Source of the DNA: Phytophthora colocasiae
Lineage: Eukaryota > Oomycota > Peronosporomycetes > Peronosporales > Peronosporaceae
Length of the DNA stretch: 64,000 bases
Reading direction: 5' to 3'
Assembly: GCA_018806915.1 (NCBI GenBank)
Contig: JAGKQI010000046.1
Coordinates: 1,054,001 to 1,118,000 of the forward strand
Positions 43,128-54,824 of the stretch are shown in pieces. Each line of letters begins with the position of its first letter. Position 1 is the first letter of the stretch. The notes beneath the pieces are model-generated. The model worked only from the letters and a program-made list of their open reading frames with translations. It searched no databases and was not told the origin of the DNA. The position numbers were made by a program, and so were the translations under genes.

Positions 43128-44006
43128 GCGGCGCCCTTGGCGAGCTTGCCTGTACCCTCTGGGTGTTGGCAGTCCATCAGTCTGGACTTTGTGTTTGGCG
43201 TGCCAAAGGATACGGCAGGCAACACGGGCGTTGTGGTCTTTGTTGACCGTCTGAGCAAGATGGCTCATCTAGCGGCTGTGCCGGACACCGTCGATGGCGC
43301 TGGTACAGCGACGATCTTTATCGATCGGGTCTTCCGCCAGCATGGGCTGCCAGAGACCATTGTCTCGGATCGAGACCCCCGTTTCACGGGTCACTTCTGG
43401 ACGTCCGTCTTTAAGGTGCTTGGCACTCGACTGGACATGTCCACGGCGGATCATCCGCAGACCGACGGTCAGACGGAGCGCGTGAATCGCGTCCTGGAGG
43501 ACATCCTCCGCAGCGAATGCGCTGAAACGCCGAAGCGTTGGAGCGCTATGCTCCCTCTCGTTGAGTTCTCAATGAACAATGCGGTGCACGCCTCAACAGG
43601 CTTCACCCCGTTCTACGTGAACGGCCTCGCGCATCCGCGCGTCCCGCTTACTCCGCCACGTGGTGGCCTCGGGCTTAGTGGGGGAGGGACTGTGCCGTCG
43701 CTCGACTCCGAGCTTGCTGTTATCAGCCCTCGTGCCGTGTGTAAACAAGTCGATGACTTCCTCTCATTGAGGCTTAGCGTCTTACGCCGTGTGCGTGACG
43801 CAATGGCCGAAAGCCAAGATGTTCAAAAGGAACAGGCTGATGCCAAAGGTAGAGACAATGTGTGGGAATTCAAGGTCGGTGACCAAGTTTTATTAAACGC
43901 GAAGAACCTGCCTACACACGCAGTGTCTGCCGTCTTCAAGACGAAGTTGCGTCCACGCTTCATCGGACCGTTCACGGTCGTGGCCAAGAAGGGGCTCAGG
44001 CTCTGA
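43128..44006 (+). pseudogene. Gypsy-2 integrase second half
   Basis: Begins with GCGGC directly at the LTR terminus and continues integrase from just after the zinc region: LDFVFGVPKD, SDRDPRFTGHF, TDGQTERVNRVLE, then the C-terminal region with FKVGDQVLLNAKN. Unlike 33965 it lacks the 10-bp duplication. At about 43993 it jumps to sequence equivalent to 35180, losing some 730 bp including the chromodomain. Confidence 0.85.
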
Positions 44007-44882
44007 CCCGTAGCTGCAATACTTGCAGCGAGCACGTCGGTGCCGTCGACGTGGCATCGAATGCTCAAACTGCAAGCGCAGTAGAGCTACATGCGCCTCG
44101 AGCGCGTGTTTCAAGGGTCTATGACCCTTTAATAACACTGGCCTATGGCTCGGAGCTTCGCGATCATGAAGCGAAGAGGGTTCGTGATGAACAACCGTCT
44201 TAATGACGTTCTGTCTAAGTGACAAGTGGTGATGGAAACGGATTATATCCGATCACCTGACGCTGGAAGCGTTCAATGGGTATGACTATGTCATGAGGCA
44301 CTGTGGATGCCAGGGATGCCAATGCATTGGACCCCGCATGTTGCATAGCAGAAGGAGGTAGGTATGCTCCTCCTGAGCGACAGCTTAGCTGTCTGGTGCT
44401 CGTTGTCGTGTCTACGACTGTGCTGGAGCACGTGTATTCACAAGACACAGTGTCTGTGACACATAGTGGCGCTTGCGCCTGCTTCAAGGACAACTTGGGC
44501 ATCAAGCCCTGCACACAGTGCTCATCCGAGGATCACACACACTGTGAAGCGAGTGGGCCCCACTGCTGTGTGGTTCGTGGAACCTGCCGTTGGGAGCCTG
44601 AAAGGCTTGCCCTGTGGATCACTGATCCAGTAGTATCATAGATACGCCACCTGTGGCCATCTTTCCACGCCCGTAGAGCCCCATGACTCGAGCCAGTAGG
44701 CTCCTATGCTTGATAAGCATTGTGCCTAAGTGTGTGCCAAGTGGCATCGCGTACGGAGGCGTGTAACGCGCACGAGAGATAGCGCCGTCCGCGCAAGGCG
44801 TGGTGCCGTGGCCATCGGCCGATAATCGCGTCGTGTGTTTACACTTTCCGGATACGGTATCCGGAATTTTGGTGGGGGAGAG
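44007..44882 (+). other. Gypsy-2 3' non-coding region, second copy
   Basis: Near-identical to 35185-36061, including the paired TTCCGGATAC/GTATCCGGAA palindrome (44846-44866) and polypurine tract. No gene supported. Confidence 0.75.
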
Positions 44883-45276
44883 TGTAACGAGGATGTTACA
44901 CGAATGTTTCTCGTTGGTGTGTGACACACGTGGATACATTTATGTGGGTACATAATGGTGTGTGACACTCATGGATACATTTATGTGGGTACGTAATGGT
45001 GTGGCACACACGGGTAGATACGTAGATGGCCTCAGAGCCTCACGTTGCATTTTGATTAGGATTTAGTATGCTAGATACTAAATCCGTTACATTTAGGATT
45101 AGGGCCATAAAGTCAATAAAAATCAGGTTGCATTTTACATAGTTAGTGTTAGTTCCTTTATTATAGGGACACTAATTGTGTGAGTCCCCAACCGAAGGCT
45201 AGCGCCTTGCAAGCAGGACTCTACGAGTCAACTAAACTTCCTCTGTGCGGTGCACAGCTACGCAGCCCCGCTGCAC
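44883..45276 (+). repeat. Gypsy-2 LTR, last
   Basis: Matches the LTR at 36062-38400 in its variants, with a small deletion near 45188. Followed by CGATG (45277-45281). Confidence 0.88.
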
Positions 45277-48200
45277 GATGGACTACGCCGTACCGACAAT
45301 GTTAGGAGTACATCCGACGACACCTTCGGATTCAACCGTAGCAATGATGGCCAGTGAAGAGAAACGGATGGTAGTTATTCCAGGGGTGGGTACATTGACG
45401 ATCCCTATTGAGAAACTGGAGAGACTGTGAATGAGAATGCCGTGATAAAACAAGTTCATGAGCCGGATCCCGCCACAAGGAAGTTGGATCCTGCGAGCCA
45501 TCTAACAGCCAGTGACCGGCCAGCAGTGCGAGAATGGCGAAGCTTATGCGGAGGATCTCGAGAAGGAGATGGCGGTGCTACCGGAGGTTGTGATGGCTAC
45601 GGTCGAAGTGAAGATCGAGGATCTCCAAGTGGGGGATCCAGCCTCCAACACGCCCGAAGAGATCCAACGGCTGGCGAATGAGATCTGGAGGTACAAGCAC
45701 CTGCTGATTGGGAAGGGTAACGCCTTACCCCCTCCTGCTGTAGGCGCGATCTGTGACATCGATGTGGGAGACGCCAAGCCGATCGCCCAGCGAGTACGCA
45801 AAGTGGCACCGCAGTATCGTGAGAAGCTCTCGGATCTGATCAAAGGGCTGTTGCAAGCGAAGATCATCCAAGTCTCTACGTCGTCGTGGGCCTCGCCAAT
45901 CGTTGTGATCATTAAGAAGAACGGCGTTGATATCCGACTCTGCATCGATTACCGCCTGGTGAACAGTTTGACAAGGCTGATGGTGTACCCAATGCCTCTC
46001 ATCAACGATCTACTGGAGGATCTCGACGCCGTGTTGTGGTACTGTTCTCTCGATATGGCTAGTGGTTTCTGGGTAGTGTCAATGACGGATCGTGCGAGGG
46101 CCATCTCGGCGTTTATTACCCCGTTTGGATTGTTTGAGTGGAATCGAATGCCGTTTGGTCTTAAGAATGCCCCACAGATCTACCAACGTTTGTTGGACAA
46201 CGCACTCTACGGATTCCTACGGATCCCACCCACGGCCGGATCCGATCCGCGTTGGATCTCTTCCGAGACGGGATCCGGAGACGGATGGTAAACCGTCTGT
46301 ACTGGGACGAAGGTCGTACATCATGACATCTTAGTGACGGCTGGATCTTGGGATCACCTGTGTGAGCGGGTGCATCTGCTGCTGGAGGCTTGTGACAAGT
46401 GGAACCTGTCAATTAGTGTGGCCAAGAGCTTTTGGGGACTGAGGAAGGTCGATTACTTGGGACACCAAGTGTCTAATGAGGATTGGAGGCGCATCCGAAG
46501 GATCGAGAAGCGCTGGTGGATCTCGCGTTCCCGAGATCATTGCGAGCTATGCAATCCTTCCTGGGTAGTTTAAATTACTACGCTCGATTCATCGAAGATA
46601 TGGCGGTCTACGCGTCAGTACTCTACGAACTGAGGGAGGTCGACTTCGCGGAGTTGAGATCCAGCCGCAAGATCCTGCCGCCAATAAACCCCACAGTCGA
46701 AGATTCGAAGGATCCGACAGATCCGAGAGATCCAGACGAGAAATGGATCCGTGCTTCAGCCGCTTTCGAGGCCTTGAAGAAGAAGATCGCTATGACTCCT
46801 ACGCTTCGGCATTTGATCCCGACAAGCAACCGGTGGTGATCGTCTACGCCAGCGAATGGGCCATCTCAGCTTCCCTGACGCAGGACCACGACGGGATCTA
46901 CATGCCGGTGATGTTCGCCAGTAGATCTCTGAAGCCGAATGAGATAAACTATGGGATCGTGGAGAAGGAAGTGTTAGCTCTGCTAAGGATCCTGGATCTC
47001 GGGTATTCCATGTTGGTTGGACGACGGATCCGGATCCTGACCAGGCACTCTACCATCGGATGGCTGTTCCGTTCTGCCGGACTACAAGGAAGATTGGGCC
47101 AATGGGCGGCATTGTTATCGCCTTGGACCTTGGAGATCACGAAGTGTACGAAAGGGGAGGACGAGATCCTCGGATCCCTCGCCGCAAGTATCACCCCGAG
47201 ATCCGAGGTGGACCAAGCGTTGGTGAGCATCGCCCCAAGGAAGGAACCGCGTCGAGCGATCCAGATGCCGGTGCCAACTGTGAAGCCAGAGGAAGAGTTG
47301 TGGGTGGTTAGTTTTGACGGATCCGCCAGGGTAAAACGTGGTGGAGGATCCTTCAGTGCGATTGTATGGGAGCTGCCCGAATGGAAGGTGGTTAAAGCAG
47401 CGTCTCGGTACGTGGAGAGTCTGACAGTCAACGAAGCGGAGTACAACGGACTTCTATTGTGTTTCGAGCTGCTCGAAGATCTGACTAAGGGACGACTCAT
47501 TATCTGCGGAGATTCGAATCTGGTGATCCGCCAGATGCGTGGGGAGACCGGCTGTAAAGCGCCAGCCCTGACGCTGCTGAGACAGAAGGCACTGGCACAG
47601 CTCCGGGAATGGCCGGACCACGACTTGCTACATGTGAAACGAGCGTGGAACGCCAGCGCCGATAGCTTGGCCAGCGCAGCATTGCAGCGAGAGAGTGGGA
47701 ATGCCGTCGACCAGGAAGGGGATCGCGAGGATCTCGTCACCCTAAATCGATTGGATGAGATCCTGACCTCAGGATCCGAGGATCCAAAGCCACGGGTCAG
47801 TGCAGTCACCACCCGAAGACAGGCCAGAGAGGGGAAACCCCGGGTACTCGACGAAGAGTCCGTGCAGCAGCTGAGAATTGACCGGATCCGACGATCCCAA
47901 GACGAGGAAACATGGATCTCCAACCTGAAGTCGTTCTTGCGAGGACAGCTGACGGATCTGACTGCGGCTGAAGCCAAGACGTGCCGTCTGCTAGCCGACA
48001 ATTTCGAGTTGGACGAGGATGATCTGTTGTTCTATTGCGCACCTTCACGAAGGACCGAAGCAGATCGAGACGGATTGTTACGATTGGTTATACCTGAGAC
48101 GTTGCAAGCAGACCTACTGCATCACTATCATGTGAGTTTGGAAGGGGGTCATCAGGGGATTGGGCGTACGTACCAGAGGATCAAGGACCACTTCTACTGG

Positions 48201-49491
48201 AGAGGCCTTTTCAAATCCGTACAGCAGTTTGTCGGAGAGTGCGTGGATTGCGAGACGGGCAAGGGACGACCCACAATTCGCGGTGTGTCGCCGGGTAATA
48301 TCCGAGCCACTTACCCGTTTCAAGTGATCGCTATGGATCATATACCTTCGCTACCGAGATCCGAGAAAGGGAACACTGAGCTGCTAGTATGGGTGGATCT
48401 CTTTACCGGTTACGTGATTGTCAATGCTAACAACTCGCGAACGGCCCAGGCCATCGCGGAGTCCTATGAGATCTGCGTATTTCGACGGTTCGGTGCCAGC
48501 CAGGTGATCCGACACGACCGAGAACCCGGGTTTATGTCCGACTTCTTTCGTGCTTTCAACCGGATCCTAGGCCAGCGCCAGAGAGCCACTATGGCCTATC
48601 GACCACAATCGAATGGCACAGCCGAGCGGATGGTGCAGACAATCACGCGGGCGATCAAGATGTACGTCCAGGATCCCGACCAGCGAGACTGGGACGAGTA
48701 CGCAGAACGCCTGACTTTCGCCCTGAACACTGCACAAGATCGGACTAGGGCGACACGCCGTTCTACCTCGCCCATGGCTGGGATCCCAAGACAACCCTAG
48801 AAGCAACGCTCTCGCTGGGAATACCGGGCGCCGTGATGTAGATCCACGACGTTGGAGGTATCAGATCCAGCGGCACTATCAACTAGCCAGAGCTGAGGTG
48901 AATGACCGTTTGAAGCAGGCAATCTCGGATCGTGCCGACAGGCAGAGCGAAACGGCGACGCAACACCCCATCGAGGCTGGATCCCAAGTGTGGCTGTTCT
49001 TAGACAGAGTTAAGGAGGGGTACGCCAAAAAGCTCGCTCATCTGTGGCATGGACCGTTCCGTGTGGCAGAAATGGCGAACGAGTATGCAGTCCGTTTAGA
49101 GGTCGCTGGTACAGACTATCATTTGTTTCCGGTAGTGCACATCTCTAAGTTGAAGCCAGTCAGGACGTTCCCAGATCGACCGAAGATCCAGTTGACGGTG
49201 GACGAAGCAGACCGTTTGGACTTCGATGAAGCCTTGTTGCTGGAAGACAGCTGGGATCGCGATCTGGAAGACGACGAGTTCGAAGTCGAGCGGATCACAG
49301 ACGTCCGGACGGGGCGACCCACTCGATATGGCCGGATCCGCCGAGAATTCCAAGTTTTCTGGAAGGGATACGAGGATCCTACCTGGGTAGATGAAGCAGA
49401 CCTGAACTGTGGTGCGTTGCTGCATGAGTTCCTCCAAGAACGGAGTAAAAAGAACCGATTCCAAGCAATGCAGTCACATGAGGAGGAGTAG
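45277..49491 (+). pseudogene. pol: Gypsy-4 Pol with two RNase H domains and chromodomain
   Basis: RT starts near 45730 (SWASPIVVIIKKNG, LDMASGFWVVSM, MPFGLKNAPQIYQRL). After an in-frame TAA at 46289 the YxDD box reads V-H-H-D. Frameshifts follow near 46500 and 46800. The frame from 46743 to 48800 holds a Gypsy-type RNase H whose catalytic positions read VYASEWA and LTRHSTIGW (two Asp lost), then a second, archaeal-like RNase H with FDGSA, NEAEYNG, GDSNLVI and ASADSLA (D, E, D, D all present). Integrase follows (H-H-C-C, AMDHIPSLP, RHDREPGF, NGTAERMV). A frameshift near 48745 separates the C-terminus with a chromodomain (FQVFWKGYEDPTWVDE) ending at 49491. Confidence 0.85.
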
Positions 49492-49654
49492 CCGAGGTGG
49501 TGGATTTTCCATTGGTGAGGGCGCTCGCCAATGTGGAAGAGAAGACTGGCAGTTTACTGCAAGTGGACGCGCTGTATGTTTACATTTGAAGAAAAGAAGG
49601 TTGACCCCTGAAGAAGGAACAGATGCCGGCCAAATCGATGCCTTGTCACCTTGG

Positions 49655-49850
49655 GTCCTGAGGTTGGATCCTCGGATCTCCGAGTGGATCCTTGGGTTTT
49701 TGAAGTCGGATCCTTGGGTCCTGAAGTTAGATCCTCGGATCTCCGAGTGGATCCTTGGGTCTTTGAAGTTGGATCCTTGGGTCCTGAGGTTGGATCCTCG
49801 GATCTCCGAGTGGATCCTTGGGTTTTTAAAGTTGGATCCCTAGGTCCCAA
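49655..49850 (+). repeat. 63-bp GGATCC-rich tandem repeat, about 3 units
   Basis: Units of 63 bp built on TTGGATCCTCGGATC and GTGGATCCTTGGG. Because 63 is divisible by three, ORFs stay open through it; these are not genes. I count 13 GGATCC sites between 49621 and 49980. The inverted copy (61560-61822) has about 4 units. Confidence 0.88.
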
Positions 49851-50103
49851 GGCTGGACCCTCGGATCCCCAAGTTTGGATCCTTGGATCCTGAGGTTGGA
49901 TCTTCGGATCTCAGAATTTTGATCTTTGGATCTTTGGATCCTCGGATCTCAGAGTTTGGGTCCTTGGATCCTGAAGTCGGATTTTCAAGCTTTCAAACAG
50001 TGGGCCTCACTATTGTTTCACTGGAAAGCCGGGATTATTGTGTACGGATCCCGAAAGAAAAACCAGAACAGACAAGAAGATGTATGGAATTATGCAACGC
50101 CAC

Positions 50104-53100
50104 TTACAAAGTTTGAGATCGGGCAGCGTCGGGACTGAAACCTGGCAGCGAGCGGACGAACTTCATAGAGAGACGACTGGCACCGACGCTGGGATGAGAA
50201 GATCCGGAGCGGTAGTGGGTACGCCAGGGATCCTGACGATCGCAGTCATCGAGAGCAGCCACAAGATCTTGCGGGATCCGCCCCAGCGGCGACGGCTTCG
50301 ACTCCTGGATACCAGATGGTATCCTCCGAAGGCAGAGGGAAGTGGATGAAGTGTGGGTCCAACCAGAGATCCAAATCACAACACCCGGTCAAACGCATCC
50401 TGTCGAAGATCCTGTTTTGCAGCTTGCGATAGTTGTCCCGCGCGTGGGATCCGCGATTCTTTCTGCGACGATAGAAGCCTGCGAACCAGCTGTCCGCCTT
50501 GCGTAGCTCGGCAGAGATAGGGAACGAATGTGTGGATTCCCAAATCGCTTGGAGATTGGCAGACTCAAACGCGTCATACCAACTCAAGATCTCCGCCAGC
50601 CGAGGCGACAGATCCTCCTGGAAGGTATAAGGGGGCGGAGCTCGAGACCCGAGATCTTTCCACGGCTCCGTCGCGTATAACCGAACGATGTGGGCCCGGG
50701 AGAGGAGATCCGGGACATAACTGTCCAGACCCGGACCACCACGGCCAGTACGGAGTGGGAACAACCACCCAGGACGACGACAAGCGTTCATGCCGTTGGC
50801 GGAAAGCGTTAGAAGACTCAGCTGGCTGACTTCATCCGAGATCCAGGAGCCACTTCCTCGGGAGCCATCGGGCGAGGATCTCTGACGGCAGGAACAAACT
50901 CCTTCAGTGGGCCAAAAGCTTCAAATTGCAGCTCTTCGACATTTCCCTGAGAACCTACCTCGGAAGTTACCAGAGGCATAGGTGATGAACGGCTGGACCC
51001 GTCATTGGGCGGAACTGTGGAAGCATCGCCGATCTCGATGGGAGCGGACGCTGATCCTTCCCCGGATGATCGCCGACGTAACTCTGACCGTGAGCGCGAC
51101 TTGGCAGCCCGCACCTGCTCGTCCTCAGATCCTTCCGATTCCCCGCTGGAGCCAACTTCTTGATCATCTTGTACGGCGGATCCGGACAAATTCCCTTCGC
51201 TGGAGCCTTGTGATGACTCGTGGGTCCTGATAGCTGGGGCGGGAGGATCCGTTGGGACTGCTGGATCGGGGACCCTTGTGTTCTCGCTTAAAAGAGACCC
51301 TTCCGTCGGTTGGTTCGGAGTTTCTCCGGATCCGGAATCTGCGGACTCTGGATCCTGCCCCGGATGTTCTTCCCTTGCCTCCCCGAAGTCAAAATCCGGA
51401 TGGTTTTCCGTCTCATCCACCCCCGTGTGGATGGGAGCAGGCGCAGGCTGAGACGCGGTATCGGAAGGCTTAACAGAGCTAGTATGACGGGGGATCTTCG
51501 GCGGAGGTTCTTCTGTCGAAGAAGAAACGTCACTGTGCCGACGTTTGGAGGAAGAAGACCCTCTAGTAGTAGACGTCTCCGACAGCCCACTCGGCGCGTT
51601 CGACGAGCTGCGCATCGCCATGGAAGCGATCGATGCTAGATTCCGAAGAGCCGCCGTACGCTCGTCAATGACGCTACGGTGCTCCTCCTCCAGGGCGACA
51701 TGCTCCTGTCTGAGTGCGTCGTGCCTCGTCTGGAGATCTTGATAGCTTCCGCGGAGACGCCTGAGACCTTCTTGGTCGACTGATGCTTGTGTCAACGACG
51801 CCGTCAGCTTCTCAGATTCCCTCTTCAGACGTTGGATCTCGTCCCCTTGATCCCGAATAATCTGGTCCTTCCCGGCGAAGACCTGTCTCGCTTGGTCTCG
51901 CTCAAGAGTTACGGTGGAGATCTTCCGTGTGGCTTTGTCCAGGGCTTGAGTCACCTGATCTCGCATGCGGAGAGCTTGATCACGCTCGAGGCGGATCCGA
52001 TCGAGATCCGCGCTCATCTTCTTCTGATCCGATGTCTGGCTTCGGATCCTGTCGAGTTCGCGCTTGGCCCTCTCCCTGGCTTGATCCGCGCGGTCCCGTC
52101 GGTCATTCGCTTCCAGCAGATCCTCTTCGACCCTCCGGAGACGTTTTCAACGTTCAGACGCTTGTGCGCGAGGCTCTCAGCCCGCCTTTGCTGTCGCTCC
52201 GTCTCCTCCCGAGCGTTGCGGTTCTCCTGCTCCAAGCGCGTAAGGTTCTCGTGGGCCCGGCCAAGCTTCTGAAGGGTGTGTGCATGTACCCGGTGCAGAT
52301 CCTCACGTTTGCGCTCTGACTTGGCGAAGAGGCCCTCCAACTCAGTGATCCTCTCTTTCCGGACGTGGAGTGCCAACTTGAGTGAGTCGACCGTCTTGAC
52401 GAGGTTCTGCTGAGGGAGTTGCTTGAGCGATTCGCGCAACCGATCCCGGTGAGCCCTGAGTTCTTCGATCTTGTGCGCTTGTTGATCACAACGGATAGCC
52501 GACTCTGCGAGCTGGACGCTGGTGCGATTGCGCTCGAGTGCAGCCGCATCTCGTGCAGCCTCCACCGCCCGCAGCTGAGTTTCCAGGTCCGTCGAACGCT
52601 CCAATAATTCTGAAGACTCTTCACGCTGATCCTCGAGATCTTGGACCAGCCGAACTACCGAAGGATGCTCCACCGAGATATCTTCCCAGCAATCTGTCGC
52701 TTGAGCCCCATGGCGTAGTCCTGCAGGATGGAGTAGGCCTCTGCCGAAGATGCCTCCAGATCGGAATACCGGACCTTGAGAGTGTCTAACTCGCGCAAAT
52801 CATCCTTGAGCCGATCCAGATCTTGCACCGCTTCCGCTTCCTTCTGCTTCGCTAACCGGAGGGCAGCTTGGGAGACATCATATCGACGCTGCGCGAAATC
52901 AATGAAAGCTTGGGCAGTGTCCAGGCGAGGCTGCAGCGTGTTGTGAAGCTCTTCATTATGTCGGCGCGCCGCGGTAAGATCATGGAGCACCTGCTGGTAG
53001 CTGTCCTGCATCTCGGTATACCCAGCAGCGAGAGACTGAAGCGAGGCAACGGCATCATATACGGGGTTCAAATCTGGAACAGTAGGGGTCACAGCCGCAG

Positions 53101-53215
53101 TGGGATCGGAAGAAGCTTGGTCGCAATGCGGGCAAGGGTGCTGAGTCGCATGGCGACCCTGGCCGAAGAACACCGTGGTATACGCAGAAGAATTGGCGTC
53201 GGCAGAGCGATCCAT
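50104..53215 (-). pseudogene. Gypsy-4 antisense ORF, coiled-coil protein, left copy
   Basis: Runs opposite to pol. It starts at ATG 53215 (MDRSADANSSAYTTVFFG), has a CPHC pair, and continues through a long Arg/Glu/Gln-rich coiled coil, a Ser/acidic region (SGEGSASAPIEIGD) and a C-terminal domain (WYDAFESANLQAIW, DPHFIHFPLP). Lesions: a one-base loss near 52685, the shared frame break near 52140, a deletion of about 60 bp near 52020, a one-base loss near 50845, and a two-base loss near 50275. The right copy at 58128 is better preserved. No known family recognised; it is not Gag-like in any motif I can see. Confidence 0.7.
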
Positions 53216-53629
53216 TTTCGCTGAGGTGGTGATTTGAGGAAGTGGTGGATCGGACTGGGAATTTGTATGGGAACGACGTGATGCCGTTGTGCGGCAACAA
53301 CCTCGTCCCAGGGGCGGTTGTGGTGAAGCGGATCCAAATCAAGCCAGATATGATGCGGATCGACCACGATGATGGGTGACGTGCGACATGGGGCTATGAC
53401 AAGGACAAATACCTGACGCGTGGAACCTACTCTAGGACGGATCCTACGTTAGGATCCGGTGAGTCTGGCCGACCTAAGTCCGGATCCTGTCATCTTAAGT
53501 TCGGATCCTCCGTCGCCTAAGTACGGATCCAGTATCCCGACAAAGTACGGAGTTCAATTAAGTACGGATCCAGTCTCCTCGATTAAGTACGGATCCAGTC
53601 TCCCGATTAAGTACGGATCAGATCTAAGA
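53216..53629. other. Promoter-side flank of the antisense ORF
   Basis: No gene seen. Contains short GGATCC-spaced repeats (AAGTACGGATCCAGTCTCC, several times from 53515) that vary in number between the two copies. Confidence 0.5.
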
Positions 53630-53910
53630 TCCCAAGATCCAAAGATCCAAGGCCCAGGATCCGGGATCCTCGGATCCCAAGTGGGATCCTTGAGATCCAG
53701 GATCCCCAAGATCCCAAGATCCAAGATCCAAGACTCAAGAACCAAGATCCAACGCCCAGGATCCGGGATCCTCGGATCCTAAGTTGGATCCTTGAGATCC
53801 AGGATCCCCAAGATCCCAAGATCCAAGATCCAAGACTCAAGATCCAATATCCAACGCCCAGGATCCGGGATCCTCGGATCCCAAGTCGGATCCTCAAGAT
53901 CCAAGACATC
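53630..53910 (+). repeat. About 110-bp GGATCC/AAGATCC tandem repeat
   Basis: Two to three units with CAGGATCCGGGATCCTCGGA and AAGATCCAAGATCC words. The right copy (57640-57750) keeps only about one unit, so the array is unstable. Confidence 0.75.
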
Positions 53911-53999
53911 GACGAAGTGAAGCAGCTGCAGGAGAGCCGGCATGATCCAAGATAGAGATCTGCGATGGGAAAGATAGGGTACAAGATGAGAAACTGGTC

Positions 54000-54373
54000 T
54001 AACCATAAATCAGAGAATCGATTTTGCCTTCTAGTGCGCAAGTGGACTTCCTCGGAGTAAAGACAAGGGAAGAGGATAGCATATTGGCCTCCCTTAGTGT
54101 TCCTGTAAGTCACTTCGCACACCTAGCTACAGCTAAGACCGGATCCCCGATTTGGCCGGCTTACCTTACGCTAGGGTGAGGATCTCTCGGTATCTCAACA
54201 ACCCCCCCTAGAGAGTCGAATTTACCTTCTAGGGCGTAAGTGGTTTTCTTCAGGACTTAGGACAAGGGAAGAGGATAGTGTATTGGCCTCCCCTTAGTGT
54301 TCCTGCAACTCACTGCGCCTACCTAGCTACAGCTAAGACCGGATCCCCGATTTGGCCGGCTTACCTTACGCTA
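54000..54373 (+). repeat. Diverged tandem duplication near Gypsy-4 3' end
   Basis: 54010-54175 and 54215-54373 share GGGAAGAGGATAG, TATTGGCCTCC, CACCTAGCTACAGCTAAGAC and ACCTTACGCTAG. Present in both Gypsy-4 copies, so the duplication is older than their separation. The sequence to 54824 (probably LTR) holds no gene and ends CCACTACACCACA. Confidence 0.75.
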
Positions 54374-54824
54374 GTGAAGACCCCGGATCCAACGGTGTTG
54401 ATTGCTTAACCGTAGGATCCTCGACTTCTCAACCACCCCAAGACCAACCGCTACAGGAGGCGGCAAGCAAGACAGTAAAGGAAAAGGAAAAGGAACCCCA
54501 CACCCACCCAGGCTACCCCGGATCCAAGGATCCACCTGCGCTCCGAGTCCAAGACCAAGATCCCCCCAACCAGGACCTGTGTGCAGGAACCCCCACGCAA
54601 GTCCAACCTCCCAAGTCCCCGCCAAGGACGTTCAAGCCCTCACGCCTGTGTACACTCTCCCGTTCCTGAGAGAGCAGATCCCGCCCACTGACGGGTACAC
54701 AAGGTGAGCCTCAGCAACCCCACGGTTATCGGAGTACCCCCTCCGTTAGTCAGTGTCTGGGCGCCGTGTGTGAACGTTGGATCCCTGCTCATTCCAGCGG
54801 ATCCACTACACCACAGGTGTATAC

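Larger units (their letters stand above)
28951..45276. mobile_element. Compound Gypsy-2 structure with internal inversion
   Basis: Order along the plus strand: LTR (28951-29360), gag-pol and 3' region (to 36061), LTR (36062-38400, split by pogo), inverted pol-gag (38401-42704), inverted LTR (42705-43127), integrase half and 3' region (43128-44882), LTR (44883-45276). CGATG flanks the whole. At the inner junctions an LTR end meets GCCGC (38401-38405) and an LTR start meets GCGGC (43128-43132), the same target site in opposite orientation. Confidence 0.85.
45277..54824 (+). mobile_element. Gypsy-4 (dual RNase H) left copy, interrupted by the Gypsy-2 compound
   Basis: Contains pol with two RNase H domains and a chromodomain, GGATCC-rich repeats, a long antisense ORF and a 3' terminus CCACTACACCACA at 54812-54824. 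The same sequence in inverted order starts at 56729. The 5' part must lie left of 28950 or be lost; no 5' LTR was found. Confidence 0.8.

Noticed and set aside
46949..48001. 350-codon ORF antisense to Gypsy-4 pol
   Set aside because: It lies exactly over conserved RNase H and integrase linker coding on the other strand and has Ser/Arg-rich shadow composition with no domain.
49651..49893. Open frames through the GGATCC tandem repeats (also 61517-61822)
   Set aside because: They are open in several frames because the unit is 63 bp; no start context or non-repeat protein sequence supports a gene.
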